DNA from: JBFGCT01 sp041581055
GTDB lineage: Bacteria > Actinomycetota > Acidimicrobiia > Acidimicrobiales > Ilumatobacteraceae
Assembly (NCBI GenBank): GCA_041581055.1
Contig: JBFGCT010000008.1
Coordinates: 1 to 43,098, forward strand
Length of the DNA stretch: 43,098 bases
Direction: 5' to 3'
In this document: positions 6,685 to 14,519 of the stretch, piece by piece
Layout of the letters: each line of letters begins with the position of its first letter
Numbering within the stretch: the first letter of the stretch is position 1
Notes under the pieces: model-generated
Told to the model about the DNA's origin: nothing
What the model saw: only the letters and a program-made list of their open reading frames with translations
The model's database searches: none
Translations under genes and position numbers: made by a program

Positions 6685-8277
6685 CTACAGCTCGCCTCGC
6701 GCCTGGCCCGCCGCCCGAATCAGTTCGCCGCGCAGCACCTTGCCGGCCGTGTTGCGCGGCAACTCGTCGATGAAGCGCACGTCGCGCGGCACCTTGTGGC
6801 GGGCGAGCCGGGTACCGACGTAGGCCCGGATCGCCTCGTCGTCGAGCGCCGACCCGGGCCGCGTCACGACGAGCGCCGCGAGCCGCTGACCGAACTCGTC
6901 GTCGGGCACGCCGACCACCGCCGCGTCGTCGATGTCGTCGTGGGCGAGCAACACCTCCTCGATCTCGAGGGGGAACACGTTCTCGCCGCCGCTGACGATC
7001 ATGTCGTCGGCCCGCCCGGTGACGAACAGCCGGCCGTCGTCGTCGAAGTACCCGACGTCGCCGGACGACATCAGCCCGCGCACCATGTCCTTCGTGCCGC
7101 CGCCGGTGTACTCGGTGAACTGGGCGGCGTTGCCGACGACGATCAGCCCCTCCTCGCCGGCCGGTAGCGGGGCGCCGCGTTCGTCGACGATCTCGACGGT
7201 GCTCCCGGCGACGACCCGGCCCGCCGTGCCCGGCGCGGCCCGCAGGTCGTCGGGCGTCGCCAGCGTCGCCTGCCCGACCTCGGTCGAGCCGTACATGTTG
7301 TAGAGGTTGTCGCCGAAGCGGTCCATCCAGGCGAGCGCCACCGACGCCGGGAGCGCCGAGCCGCTCGCCGCGACGATGCGCAGCGAGGACAGGTCGCGCT
7401 CATCCGCGCCGTCGGAGGACAGCAGCCGCTGGATCATCACGGGGACGACGGCCAGCACGGTGGCTCGCTCCGCTTCGACGGCGTCGAGCGTCGCGGCGGG
7501 CGTGAACCGGCGCACGAGGACCGCGGTCGACCCCGTCGAGGCGGCGATCGTCAGCTGGGCCAACCCCCAGGCGTGGAACAGCGGCGTCGGCAGGACCGAC
7601 ACGTCCCCCGAGCGATACGGGATGCGCTGGAGCAGGCCGAGCGCCGACGCCAGCCCGGTCGGGCGGCCGCTGCGCCGAGCGCCCTTCGGGGTGCCGGTCG
7701 TCCCCGACGTCAGCAGCACCGGCGCGGTCGGGCGGCTGGGCAGGAGCGGCCGGTTCGGGCCGAGGGCGCGGATCTCCTCGATCGAGCGGTGCGAACCGGC
7801 GTCACCGTCGGCGACGACGACGTGTCCCTGGAACCCCGATGCCTCGACGACGGCGAGCAACTCGGCGTCGCAGACGACTCCGAGCACGCCCTCGCGGGCG
7901 AGCACCTCGCCGAGTTGGGGCGCGGCGAAGCCGGTGTTCAGGTACACGCACGGCAGCCCGGCCTTGGCCGCGGCGATCGACGCCTCGACGAACCCGCGGT
8001 GGTTGAAGCACAGCACGCCGAGGTGGTCGCCGGCGCCGAGCCCGAGCGATCGGAGCCCCCGCGCCAGCGCCGAGGTCCCGCGGTCGAGCTCGGCGTAGGT
8101 CGCCGCGCCGCGCTCGTCGACGACCGCCGCCCGTCGCGCGTGGCGCACCGCCGCCGCCGTGTACACGCCGGCCAGCGTCGGCCCCCAGCGCGTGAGCGCC
8201 ATGGTGGTCGCCGCGACCTGCGCCGGATCGAGCCACCCGAGTCGCCGGGCGAGCTGGAGATTGTCGTTGAGGGCCAC
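6685..8277 (-). CDS. AMP-dependent acyl-CoA synthetase/ligase
   Basis: 530 aa. ANL-superfamily motifs are complete: the P-loop LLTSGTTGTPKGARR (about 188-202), YNMYGSTEVGQAT (A5), LMSSGDVGYFDDDGRLFVTGR (A7/A8), SGGENVFPLEIEEVL, and the C-terminal lysine in PRNTAGKVLRGEL. It activates a carboxylic acid through an acyl-adenylate to its CoA thioester. The chain length is not readable; a methylmercaptopropionate-CoA ligase (DmdB-like) role is conceivable because dmdA is nearby, but I see no residue that proves it. The GTG at 8277 is chosen because the family N-terminus begins there; the frame is open further upstream over the LysR gene. It is divergent from the LysR gene. Confidence 0.88.
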   Translation of the reverse strand: MALNDNLQLARRLGWLDPAQVAATTMALTRWGPTLAGVYTAAAVRHARRAAVVDERGAATYAELDRGTSALARGLRSLGLGAGDHLGVLCFNHRGFVEASIAAAKAGLPCVYLNTGFAAPQLGEVLAREGVLGVVCDAELLAVVEASGFQGHVVVADGDAGSHRSIEEIRALGPNRPLLPSRPTAPVLLTSGTTGTPKGARRSGRPTGLASALGLLQRIPYRSGDVSVLPTPLFHAWGLAQLTIAASTGSTAVLVRRFTPAATLDAVEAERATVLAVVPVMIQRLLSSDGADERDLSSLRIVAASGSALPASVALAWMDRFGDNLYNMYGSTEVGQATLATPDDLRAAPGTAGRVVAGSTVEIVDERGAPLPAGEEGLIVVGNAAQFTEYTGGGTKDMVRGLMSSGDVGYFDDDGRLFVTGRADDMIVSGGENVFPLEIEEVLLAHDDIDDAAVVGVPDDEFGQRLAALVVTRPGSALDDEAIRAYVGTRLARHKVPRDVRFIDELPRNTAGKVLRGELIRAAGQARGEL

Positions 8278-8393
8278 GGCCTCAGTCTTCCCGGTTCGCG
8301 CCGTTCGGGCGACGCCGGACGAACCGCGCCCCGGGCGACGTTCCGATCGAGGTCGACGGCGTCGAGCTTCCGACCGGTAGCCGTTCCATAACC

Positions 8394-8415
8394 ATCGGAT
8401 ATACCGCAATCCGAT
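8394..8415. promoter_or_regulatory. Candidate LysR operator: ATCGGAT-N8-ATCCGAT
   Basis: A perfect 7-bp inverted repeat with an 8-nt spacer lies 15 nt before the LysR start, in the 153-nt gap to the divergent acyl-CoA synthetase gene. The position and outer ATC...GAT dyad fit LysR-type autoregulatory sites, so control of both divergent genes is plausible. Confidence 0.6.
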
Positions 8416-8430
8416 AGTTTCGACTGGGAT

Positions 8431-9321
8431 ATGGAACTCAAGGTCCGTCAGCTCGAGGTGTTCAAGGCGGTGATGGAGACGGGTTCGGTGACCGCCGCGG
8501 CCGCTCGCCTGCACTGCACCCAGCCCGCCGTCAGCGTCGCCCTGGGCAAGTTCGAGGCGGCGACGGGCCTGGCGTTGTTCGATCGCTCGCGGGGCCGGTT
8601 CGCCCCGACGCCGGAGGCCGAGGTGCTGTACGACGAGGTGGATCGGGCGCTCACCGGGCTGGGCCGGATCACGAGCAAGGTCCGCGAGCTCGGCGAAGGG
8701 CGGGTCGGCCACCTCAGCATCGCCTCCGACGGGGAGTCCAACTTCCTTCCGGCGGTCGTCTCCCGGTTCCAGCGCGAGCACAGCGACGTCTCGATCGACC
8801 TCTACCAGCGCACCTCCAAGGACATCGTCTCGTGGGTCGGCAGCCAGCAGCTGGACGTCGGCGTCGTCGAGATGCCGGTGCACTGGCCGGGAGTGGCGTA
8901 CGAGCCGTTCACGCAGACCTGCGTGTGCATCGTTCCGGCCGACCACCGCCTGGCGGAGCTGTCGGTGATCATGCCGGCCGACCTGGACGGCGAGGAGGTG
9001 ATCGGCGTCGCCGCGCAGCACCCGATCGACATCGCGCTCGCCGACGCCTTCGCCGCCGCCGGCCGCCGGCTGACCACGCGGTTGACCGGCGCCTACTTCG
9101 CCACATGCCGTGAGCTGGTCAGATGTGGCGCCGGCGTCGGCGTCGTCGACGCGAGCAACGGCGACGAGGCGCTCGGCGCGGGGGTCGTCGCCCGGCCGTT
9201 CGAGCCGGCGATCCAGTACGAGATGGCGATCGTGACACCGGCCCGGCCCGGCCCGTCGCCGCTGGCCCGGCTGTTCGTCGACGACCTCCGGCGGGCCCTC
9301 GAGCCCTACCGCGCCGACTGA
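8431..9321 (+). CDS. LysR-family transcriptional regulator
   Basis: 296 aa, normal length. Winged helix-turn-helix at residues 1-62: LKVRQLEVFKAVMETGSVTA, AAARLHCTQPAVSVAL and GLALFDRSRGRFAPTPEAEV. A type-2 periplasmic-binding-like effector domain follows (about 92-296), with HLSIASDGE, DVGVVEMPV and CRELVRCGAGVGVVDASNG. It is divergent from the acyl-CoA synthetase (minus) and followed by dmdA 138 nt downstream on the same strand, so DMSP or fatty-acid-linked metabolites are reasonable effector candidates (inference). An inverted repeat overlaps its promoter region, consistent with autoregulation. Confidence 0.9.
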   Translation: MELKVRQLEVFKAVMETGSVTAAAARLHCTQPAVSVALGKFEAATGLALFDRSRGRFAPTPEAEVLYDEVDRALTGLGRITSKVRELGEGRVGHLSIASDGESNFLPAVVSRFQREHSDVSIDLYQRTSKDIVSWVGSQQLDVGVVEMPVHWPGVAYEPFTQTCVCIVPADHRLAELSVIMPADLDGEEVIGVAAQHPIDIALADAFAAAGRRLTTRLTGAYFATCRELVRCGAGVGVVDASNGDEALGAGVVARPFEPAIQYEMAIVTPARPGPSPLARLFVDDLRRALEPYRAD

Positions 9322-9350
9322 TCGCGCCGTCCATAGACAACGCTGATGAT

Positions 9351-9370
9351 CCAGTAAGAAGTTTCACTGG
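9351..9370. promoter_or_regulatory. Imperfect palindrome upstream of dmdA (CCAGT-N10-ACTGG)
   Basis: The 5-bp arms CCAGT and ACTGG flank AAGAAGTTTC, itself nearly symmetric, 90 nt before the dmdA start. A wider AGACA...TGTCT pair brackets it. It is a plausible regulator site, possibly for the upstream LysR, but differs in sequence from the ATCGGAT dyad. Confidence 0.35.
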
Positions 9371-9459
9371 TGTTGATGACGTGAGCTGTCTAGTGTCGCC
9401 GCGAACCGCGCTCAAACGAGGCGCGTGCGACCGCGGCCGAACCGCGCAAGGAGCCAACG

Positions 9460-10632
9460 ATGCCTCCGGCACAACTCTGGGTCAACACCCGGATCCGGGT
9501 CACCCCGTACACCGAACGAGTCGAAGCCCTGGGTGTCCAGGCCTACTCGGTCTACAACCACATGCTGCTGCCGCTCGCGTTCCGATCGGTGGTCGACGAC
9601 TACCACCACCTCAAGCGGCACGTCCAGCTCTGGGACGTCTCGTGCCAGCGCCAGGTCGAGGTCGCCGGGCCGGATGCCGCACGGCTCGTGCAGCTGATGA
9701 CGCCGCGCGACATCTCCGCCGCGACGCCGGGCCGCTGCCTCTACACCCCGTTGGTCGACGCGGCCGGCGGCGTGGTCAACGACCCGGTGGTGCTCAAGCT
9801 CGCTGACGACCGGTTCTGGATCTCGCTCGGCGACTCCGACGTCGCGCTGTGGGCCGACGGACTGGCGACCGGCCTCGGGCTCGACGTCACGGTGTTCGAG
9901 CCCGACGTGTTCCCGCTCGCCGTCCAGGGCCCGAAGGCCGAGGAGCTGGTGGCCCGGGTGTTCGGCGAGCAGGCGCGGGCGATCAAGTTCTTCCGGTTCG
10001 CGCCGCTCGAGTTCCGCGGCCGCCCGTTGAACGTGGCGCGCACCGGCTGGAGCAAGCAGGGCGGCTTCGAGATCTACCTCGACGACCCGGCGCTCGGTGA
10101 GCCGCTGTGGGACGCGCTCTGGGACGCCGGCCAGGACCTGCACGTCGGCCCGGGCTCGCCGAACGTGATCGAGCGCATCGAGGGCGGGTTGCTGTCGTAC
10201 GGCGGCGACATGACCCGGGCCAACAACCCGTACGAGTGCGGCTTCGACCAGTTCTGCAACCTCGACCGGCCGATCGAGTTCCTCGGCCGGCCGGCGCTCG
10301 AGCGGTTGGCCGCGACCGGGCCGGCGCGCCGCGTCGTCGGGCTGCGCATCGACGTCGACGAGCTGCCCGCGTGCCGCGCGGCGTGGCCGGTGATCGGCGA
10401 CGACCGCGAGGTCGGCCGGGTGTCGTCGGCGGCGATGTCGCCCGACTTCGGATGCGGAGTGGCGATCGCGATGGTCGAGCGCAGCCACTGGGCGCCCGGC
10501 GAGCACGTCGTCGTCCAGACGCCCGCCGGCCCGCTCGCGGCGAGCGTGTCACCGCTGCCCTTCGAGCAACCGGCCCCCGACCCCGCCCCCGCCCGGGCGC
10601 CGCGGCGCGACACCGCGTCGGCCGGCGTCTGA
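9460..10632 (+). CDS. dmdA: Dimethylsulfoniopropionate (DMSP) demethylase, GcvT family
   Basis: 390 aa. The sequence follows DmdA rather than glycine-cleavage GcvT: RVTPYTERVEALGVQAYSVY near the N-terminus, NHMLLP, the HVQLWDVSCQRQVEV block, GRCLYTPLVDAAGGVVNDPV, TGWSKQGGFEIY, and SPNVIERIEGGLLSYGGD with NPYECGFDQFCNL. These correspond block by block to the SAR11/Roseobacter enzyme as I recall it. DmdA transfers a methyl group from DMSP to tetrahydrofolate, giving methylmercaptopropionate and 5-methyl-THF in the cytoplasm. AAGGAG precedes the ATG at a good distance. The C-terminal ~25 residues (Pro/Ala/Arg-rich) are beyond the conserved fold. A broader GcvT-like methyltransferase remains possible, but the specific match makes DmdA the best call. 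Confidence 0.87.
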   Translation: MPPAQLWVNTRIRVTPYTERVEALGVQAYSVYNHMLLPLAFRSVVDDYHHLKRHVQLWDVSCQRQVEVAGPDAARLVQLMTPRDISAATPGRCLYTPLVDAAGGVVNDPVVLKLADDRFWISLGDSDVALWADGLATGLGLDVTVFEPDVFPLAVQGPKAEELVARVFGEQARAIKFFRFAPLEFRGRPLNVARTGWSKQGGFEIYLDDPALGEPLWDALWDAGQDLHVGPGSPNVIERIEGGLLSYGGDMTRANNPYECGFDQFCNLDRPIEFLGRPALERLAATGPARRVVGLRIDVDELPACRAAWPVIGDDREVGRVSSAAMSPDFGCGVAIAMVERSHWAPGEHVVVQTPAGPLAASVSPLPFEQPAPDPAPARAPRRDTASAGV

Positions 10633-10701
10633 CGAACCCGGCCGCGGCCGAGCGTCCCAACCCTCCCGCCGCCGACCGTCGGACCGCCGGTGAGCCGCCG
10701 G

Positions 10702-10707
10702 TACGGT
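10702..10707 (+). promoter_or_regulatory. Putative -10 element (TACGGT), leaderless histidine phosphatase gene
   Basis: TACGGT ends 7 nt before the GTG start at 10715. No Shine-Dalgarno lies between them. Confidence 0.45.
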
Positions 10708-10714
10708 CGGGCCG

Positions 10715-11416
10715 GTGAACACGTCACGGGAATTCCGCCAACACCGATTCGCGCCCCCGCCCGGGGCGTGTGAGATCTTGCTCGTGCGCCACGGCGAGTC
10801 GGCTTCGCACGTGGAGGGCGAGACGTTCCCGCTCGTCGGCGGGCACGGCGACCCGCCGCTCGCCCCGGAGGGCGAACGACAGGCCGAGCTCGTGGCCGAG
10901 CGGCTGATCGCCACGGGCGAGCGCATCTCGGCGGTCTACGTGACGACGCTGCGGCGGACGCGGCAGACCGCCGCCCCGCTGGTCGCCAAGCTCGGTGTCG
11001 AGCCGACCGTCGAGCCCGAGCTGCGCGAGGTGTTCCTCGGCGACTGGGAGGGCGGTGAGTTCCGGCGGCGGATCGCCGACGGCGACCCGATCGCGATGCG
11101 GATGTACGACGAGCAACGGTGGGACGTGATCCCCAACGGTGAGCCAGCCGCCGACTTCGCCGACCGCGTCCGGCGCGGCATCGACCGGATCGCGTCCGCA
11201 CACCCCGACGAGTTGGTCGTCGCGGTGGTCCACGCCGGGGTGATCGGGCAGGTGATCAACCTGGCGACCGGCTCGACCGGGTTCACGTTCACCAGCGCCG
11301 ACAACGCGTCGATCACCCATGTCGTCGTCGACGGCGACCGCTGGATCGTGCGGTGCTACAACGACACCTCGCATCTGAGCCCGACGTTCAGCGCCGCCGC
11401 CACACCGTTGATCTGA
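10715..11416 (+). CDS. Histidine phosphatase superfamily protein (phosphoglycerate-mutase-like)
   Basis: 233 aa. The catalytic RHG motif LLVRHGESA (Arg25-His26-Gly27), the second arginine in TTLRRTRQTA and the second histidine in VVHAGVIGQV (His173) are all present. LREVFLGDWEGGEF is the usual acidic loop. The enzyme should form a phospho-histidine intermediate and dephosphorylate a small metabolite or phosphoprotein; cofactor-dependent mutase activity is less likely given the sequence context. It starts with GTG and has a TACGGT hexamer 7 nt upstream. It ends 30 nt before the convergent GcvR-like gene. Confidence 0.88.
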   Translation: MNTSREFRQHRFAPPPGACEILLVRHGESASHVEGETFPLVGGHGDPPLAPEGERQAELVAERLIATGERISAVYVTTLRRTRQTAAPLVAKLGVEPTVEPELREVFLGDWEGGEFRRRIADGDPIAMRMYDEQRWDVIPNGEPAADFADRVRRGIDRIASAHPDELVVAVVHAGVIGQVINLATGSTGFTFTSADNASITHVVVDGDRWIVRCYNDTSHLSPTFSAAATPLI

Positions 11417-11446
11417 GGCGGGCGCCGCGGTCGCCCGCGGGCCGCG

Positions 11447-11971
11447 TCAGCGGTCGGGCGTCAGGTCGATGTCGACCATCAACTCGTTCGCCAGGTCCTC
11501 GAGCACCGCCCGCAGTTCGTCGAGTGCCAGCCCGCTCGGCGCCCGCAGCACAGCGGTCGCCTCGAAGAGCTGCTCGCCGGCCATCGGCGCGCTCATCGTC
11601 TCGGTCTCGAGCTCTTCGATGCTGACGCCGCGCGTGGCGAGCGCGTGGGAGATCTCGTGGACGATGCCGGGCCGGTCATGGCCGATCAGTTGGAGCGCGA
11701 GGCACACCCCGTCGTCGGCGGGTTCGTCGTCGGCCGCCCGCTCGACGGTGATCTCCAGGAGGCCCTGTGACTCGAGCGGCGCGAGGTCGGCGATCAGATC
11801 GTCGGCGCAGGCGTCGGCGACGTCGATCACGACGATCCCGGCGAACTTGCCGGCCAGGCGGGCCATGTGGCTGCGGTCCCAGTTACCGCCGTGACGGCTG
11901 ACGACGCCCGACAGCGCGTCGACCAGGCCGGACCGGTCGTCGCCGATCACGGTCAACACGAGTGAGGCCAT
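11447..11971 (-). CDS. GcvR-like double-ACT protein
   Basis: 174 aa. Two ACT domains: LVLTVIGDDRSGLVDALSGV with VVSRHGGNWDRSHMARLAGKFAG at the N-terminus, and ALQLIGHDRPGIVHEISHAL with RGVSIEELETETMSAPM in the second half. This order and the NWDRS.M..L.GKFAG signature are typical of the glycine-cleavage repressor GcvR. GcvR itself has no DNA-binding domain and acts through GcvA in enterobacteria; the actinobacterial role is undefined. A link to one-carbon metabolism through nearby dmdA (a GcvT homologue) is tempting but inferred. The ATG has TAGGGT 6 nt upstream and no ribosome binding site. Confidence 0.8.
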   Translation of the reverse strand: MASLVLTVIGDDRSGLVDALSGVVSRHGGNWDRSHMARLAGKFAGIVVIDVADACADDLIADLAPLESQGLLEITVERAADDEPADDGVCLALQLIGHDRPGIVHEISHALATRGVSIEELETETMSAPMAGEQLFEATAVLRAPSGLALDELRAVLEDLANELMVDIDLTPDR

Positions 11972-11977
11972 CTGGGA

Positions 11978-11983
11978 ACCCTA
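11978..11983 (-). promoter_or_regulatory. Putative -10 element (TAGGGT), leaderless GcvR-like gene
   Basis: TAGGGT followed by TCCCAG and the ATG (11971): 6-nt spacing, identical geometry to metY. Confidence 0.5.
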
Positions 11984-12069
11984 CAAGCGTTGAAGATCGC
12001 GCCCTCTCGGAGGCGAGACGCGCCGCCCGTCGGAACTACCGTGACGACTCGAACCGGGAGGACCTCCGA

Positions 12070-13587
12070 ATGCAGCAGTTGACCGGTCTCGACACGACGT
12101 TCCTCAACATCGAGACCCCAACGACCTACGGCCACGTGAGCGGCCTCGCGATCTTCGATCCGTCGACCTCGCCGATCCCGGCGACGGCTGACGACACGCG
12201 GGCGTTGATCACGGAGCGCATCCACCTCCTGCCGCCGTACCGCCGGCGGCTCGTCGAGGTTCCATTCGGACTCGATCACCCGTACTGGATCGAGGATCCG
12301 GACTTCGACCTCGAGTACCACGTGCGCCACATCGGGCTGCCGGCACCCGGCGACGACCGCCAGCTGGCGTCCCAGGTCGAGCGGATCATCGCCCGGCCGC
12401 TCGACCGCTCCCGGCCCCTCTGGGAGCTCTACCTGATCGAGGGGCTGGAGAACGGCTGCGTCGCGCAGCTCACCAAGATCCACCACAGCGCGATCGACGG
12501 GGTGTCCGGGGCCGAGATCCTCGCCAACCTGCTCGACCTCGAGCCGACGCCGCGCGTCGTCGACCCGCCCGACGAGCCGTGGACGCCCGACCGCGTCCCG
12601 TCCCAGATGGAGATGCTCCAACGCGGGCTGCGGGCGGTGGCGACGAAGCCGGCCAAGGGAGTGCGGTTGACGATCGACGCGATCAACAACCTGCCGGCGC
12701 TGGCGAAGACGATGGGCATCGACCTCCCCGACACCAACCGATTGCGCCCCTTCCGCGGTCGGGAACCCGAGCCGATGCTGTCGGAGGCGTCGACCAGGCC
12801 GCCCCGCACGTCGTTCAACGCGCTGATCGGGCCGCACCGCCGGTTCGCCTACGGCTCGATCCCGCTCGCCGACCTGAAGACGGCGAAGAACGCGTTCGGC
12901 GTCACGCTCAACGACGTCGTGCTGGCGATGTGCTCGTCGGCGCTACGGCAGTACCTCGTCGCGCGCGACGAGCTCCCCGACGACCCGCTGATCGCGATGG
13001 TGCCGGTGTCGGTGCGCACCGAGCAGCAGTCCGGCGAGTTCGGCAACCGGGTCGCCAGCATGACGACGTCGCTGCACACCGACATCGCCGACCCCGTCGA
13101 GCGGCTGCGCGGGATCCACGAGTCGATGTCGATCGCCAAGGACACCCATCACGCCCTTCCGGCGACGCTGCTCCAGGACATCGCCGAGTTCCCGCCGCCG
13201 GCGGTCGCCGCCCGCGCCGCCCGGCTGGCCGCCCGGGCGTCCGCTCGGCGGCTCGTCGACCTTCCGTACAACGTGGTGATCTCCAACGTCCCGGGCCCGC
13301 AGTTCCCGCTGTACGGGATCGGCGCGCAACTCGTCGCCAACTACCCGGTCTCGACGATCACCGACGGGGTGGGGCTCAACATCACCGTCCAGAGCTACAA
13401 CGGCAACCTCGACGTCGGCCTCGTCGGATGCCGCGACCTCGTGCCCGACATCTGGGACATCCTCGATCACGTGCGCGCCGCGCTCGACGAGTTGAACGCG
13501 ATCGCGTCGGCGCCGGCGGCGAAGAGCTCGGCGCGGAAGAGGCAGTCGGCGGCCACGACGGCTGCCGCCGGGCGATCGGCGTCATGA
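12070..13587 (+). CDS. Wax ester synthase / diacylglycerol acyltransferase (WS/DGAT)
   Basis: 505 aa. The N-terminal block LTGLDTTFLNIETPTTYGHV and the catalytic HHxxxDG motif HHSAIDG (residues 138-144) define the WS/DGAT family. The C-terminal half carries the second conserved block, NVVISNVPGPQFPLY, then GVGLNITVQSYNGNLDVGLV. It transfers acyl groups from acyl-CoA to diacylglycerol or fatty alcohol, making storage triacylglycerol or wax ester at the membrane/lipid-droplet surface. ATG 12070 has GGGAGG at a good distance; the open frame continues upstream but the family N-terminus starts here. The stop overlaps the lipase ATG by 4 nt (ATGA). The last ~25 residues are Ala/Ser/Arg-rich. Confidence 0.92.
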   Translation: MQQLTGLDTTFLNIETPTTYGHVSGLAIFDPSTSPIPATADDTRALITERIHLLPPYRRRLVEVPFGLDHPYWIEDPDFDLEYHVRHIGLPAPGDDRQLASQVERIIARPLDRSRPLWELYLIEGLENGCVAQLTKIHHSAIDGVSGAEILANLLDLEPTPRVVDPPDEPWTPDRVPSQMEMLQRGLRAVATKPAKGVRLTIDAINNLPALAKTMGIDLPDTNRLRPFRGREPEPMLSEASTRPPRTSFNALIGPHRRFAYGSIPLADLKTAKNAFGVTLNDVVLAMCSSALRQYLVARDELPDDPLIAMVPVSVRTEQQSGEFGNRVASMTTSLHTDIADPVERLRGIHESMSIAKDTHHALPATLLQDIAEFPPPAVAARAARLAARASARRLVDLPYNVVISNVPGPQFPLYGIGAQLVANYPVSTITDGVGLNITVQSYNGNLDVGLVGCRDLVPDIWDILDHVRAALDELNAIASAPAAKSSARKRQSAATTAAAGRSAS

Positions 13588-14402
13588 CGATGACGGAGGC
13601 GACGGGCGAAGCGAACGAGCGAGCCCAGGTCGCCGCGCCGTCGGCGCTGTTGACCGCGCTCGAGGTCCGGGCGCTCGTCGAGCGGGGGGCGATGACGGCC
13701 GCGCTGCCGTGGCTCAAGCGGCTGCCGCCGGGCGACGGCCACCCCGTGCTCGTGCTGCCCGGCTTCACCGCCGGCGACCAGTCGACGGCGCCACTCCGGC
13801 GCCTGTTGCGCGACCTCAACTACCGCTCGTTCGCGTGGCGGCTCGGGCGCAACCTCGGGCCGACGCCCGACATCGTCAGCGGGATCCTCGCTCGATTCCA
13901 GAAGATCGTCGGCGAGCACGGCGGCCCGGTGAGCCTCGTCGGATGGAGCCTCGGCGGCATCTACGCCCGCGAGCTGGCCCGCCAATTCCCCTCGTCGGTC
14001 CGCCAGGTGATCACGCTCGGCAGCCCGATCCACATGGTCGAGGGCGATCGCAGCGCGACCTCGCGGACATGGGACTCGCTGCGCCACCGGCACGATCCCG
14101 AGATGATCGACCGCCGCGCCGTCCGCGAGGCCGACCGTCCGCCGCTCGACGTTCCGGCGACGTCGATCTACACCCGCACCGACGGCGTCGTCCACTGGTC
14201 GACGTGCCTGATCCAGCGCGGCCCGCGGGCCGAGAACATCCAGGTCTACGGCAGTCACTGTGGGCTCGGTTACAACACCGCCGCCGTGTTCGCGGTCGCC
14301 GACCGCCTCGCCCAGCCGGCCGGGAGCTGGCGCCACTTTCACCCGCCGCTGCTGTTGCGCGGGGCGTTCCCGGCGCCCGCCGACTGGCGCCCTCGCCGCT
14401 AG
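13584..14402 (+). CDS. Alpha/beta hydrolase, lipase-like
   Basis: 272 aa. HPVLVLPGFTAGD gives the oxyanion segment, and VGWSLGGIYARELA the nucleophile elbow (Ser122). Candidate acid and histidine lie in TRTDGVVHW and YGSHCGLGYN. Similar proteins sit beside WS/DGAT genes in actinobacteria and are annotated as esterases/lipases. The ATGA overlap with the WS/DGAT gene indicates co-translation, so synthesis and mobilisation of neutral lipid may be coupled. An alternative start two codons later (ATG 13590) is possible. The gene ends just before the 10-bp tandem repeat. Confidence 0.85.
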   Translation: MTMTEATGEANERAQVAAPSALLTALEVRALVERGAMTAALPWLKRLPPGDGHPVLVLPGFTAGDQSTAPLRRLLRDLNYRSFAWRLGRNLGPTPDIVSGILARFQKIVGEHGGPVSLVGWSLGGIYARELARQFPSSVRQVITLGSPIHMVEGDRSATSRTWDSLRHRHDPEMIDRRAVREADRPPLDVPATSIYTRTDGVVHWSTCLIQRGPRAENIQVYGSHCGLGYNTAAVFAVADRLAQPAGSWRHFHPPLLLRGAFPAPADWRPRR

Positions 14403-14410
14403 CCCACCGT

Positions 14411-14506
14411 CACGAACCGACACGAACCGACACGAACCGACACGACCGACACCAACCGTCACGAACCGACACCAATCGTCACGAACCGACACGAACCGAC
14501 ACGACC
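14411..14506. repeat. Ten-bp tandem repeat (CACGAACCGA), about nine units
   Basis: Six exact copies of CACGAACCGA alternate with variants CACGACCGA (9 nt), CACCAACCGT and CACCAATCGT, followed by a partial tenth copy. The whole 118-nt gap between lipase and acyl-CoA synthetase is essentially this array. The 10-nt period approximates one helical turn. It may be a slippage-prone length polymorphism, a stacked protein-binding site, or a spacer affecting expression of the downstream gene, which starts 13 nt after it. Confidence 0.9.
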
Positions 14507-14519
14507 TCTGGGGGTCTCG

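Noticed and set aside
8278..9021. Upstream extension of the acyl-CoA synthetase frame across the LysR gene
   Set aside because: The family N-terminus begins at GTG 8277, and the extension is antisense to the LysR gene.
14411..14506. Tandem array considered as CRISPR
   Set aside because: Units are 10 nt with no spacers, and no cas genes are present.
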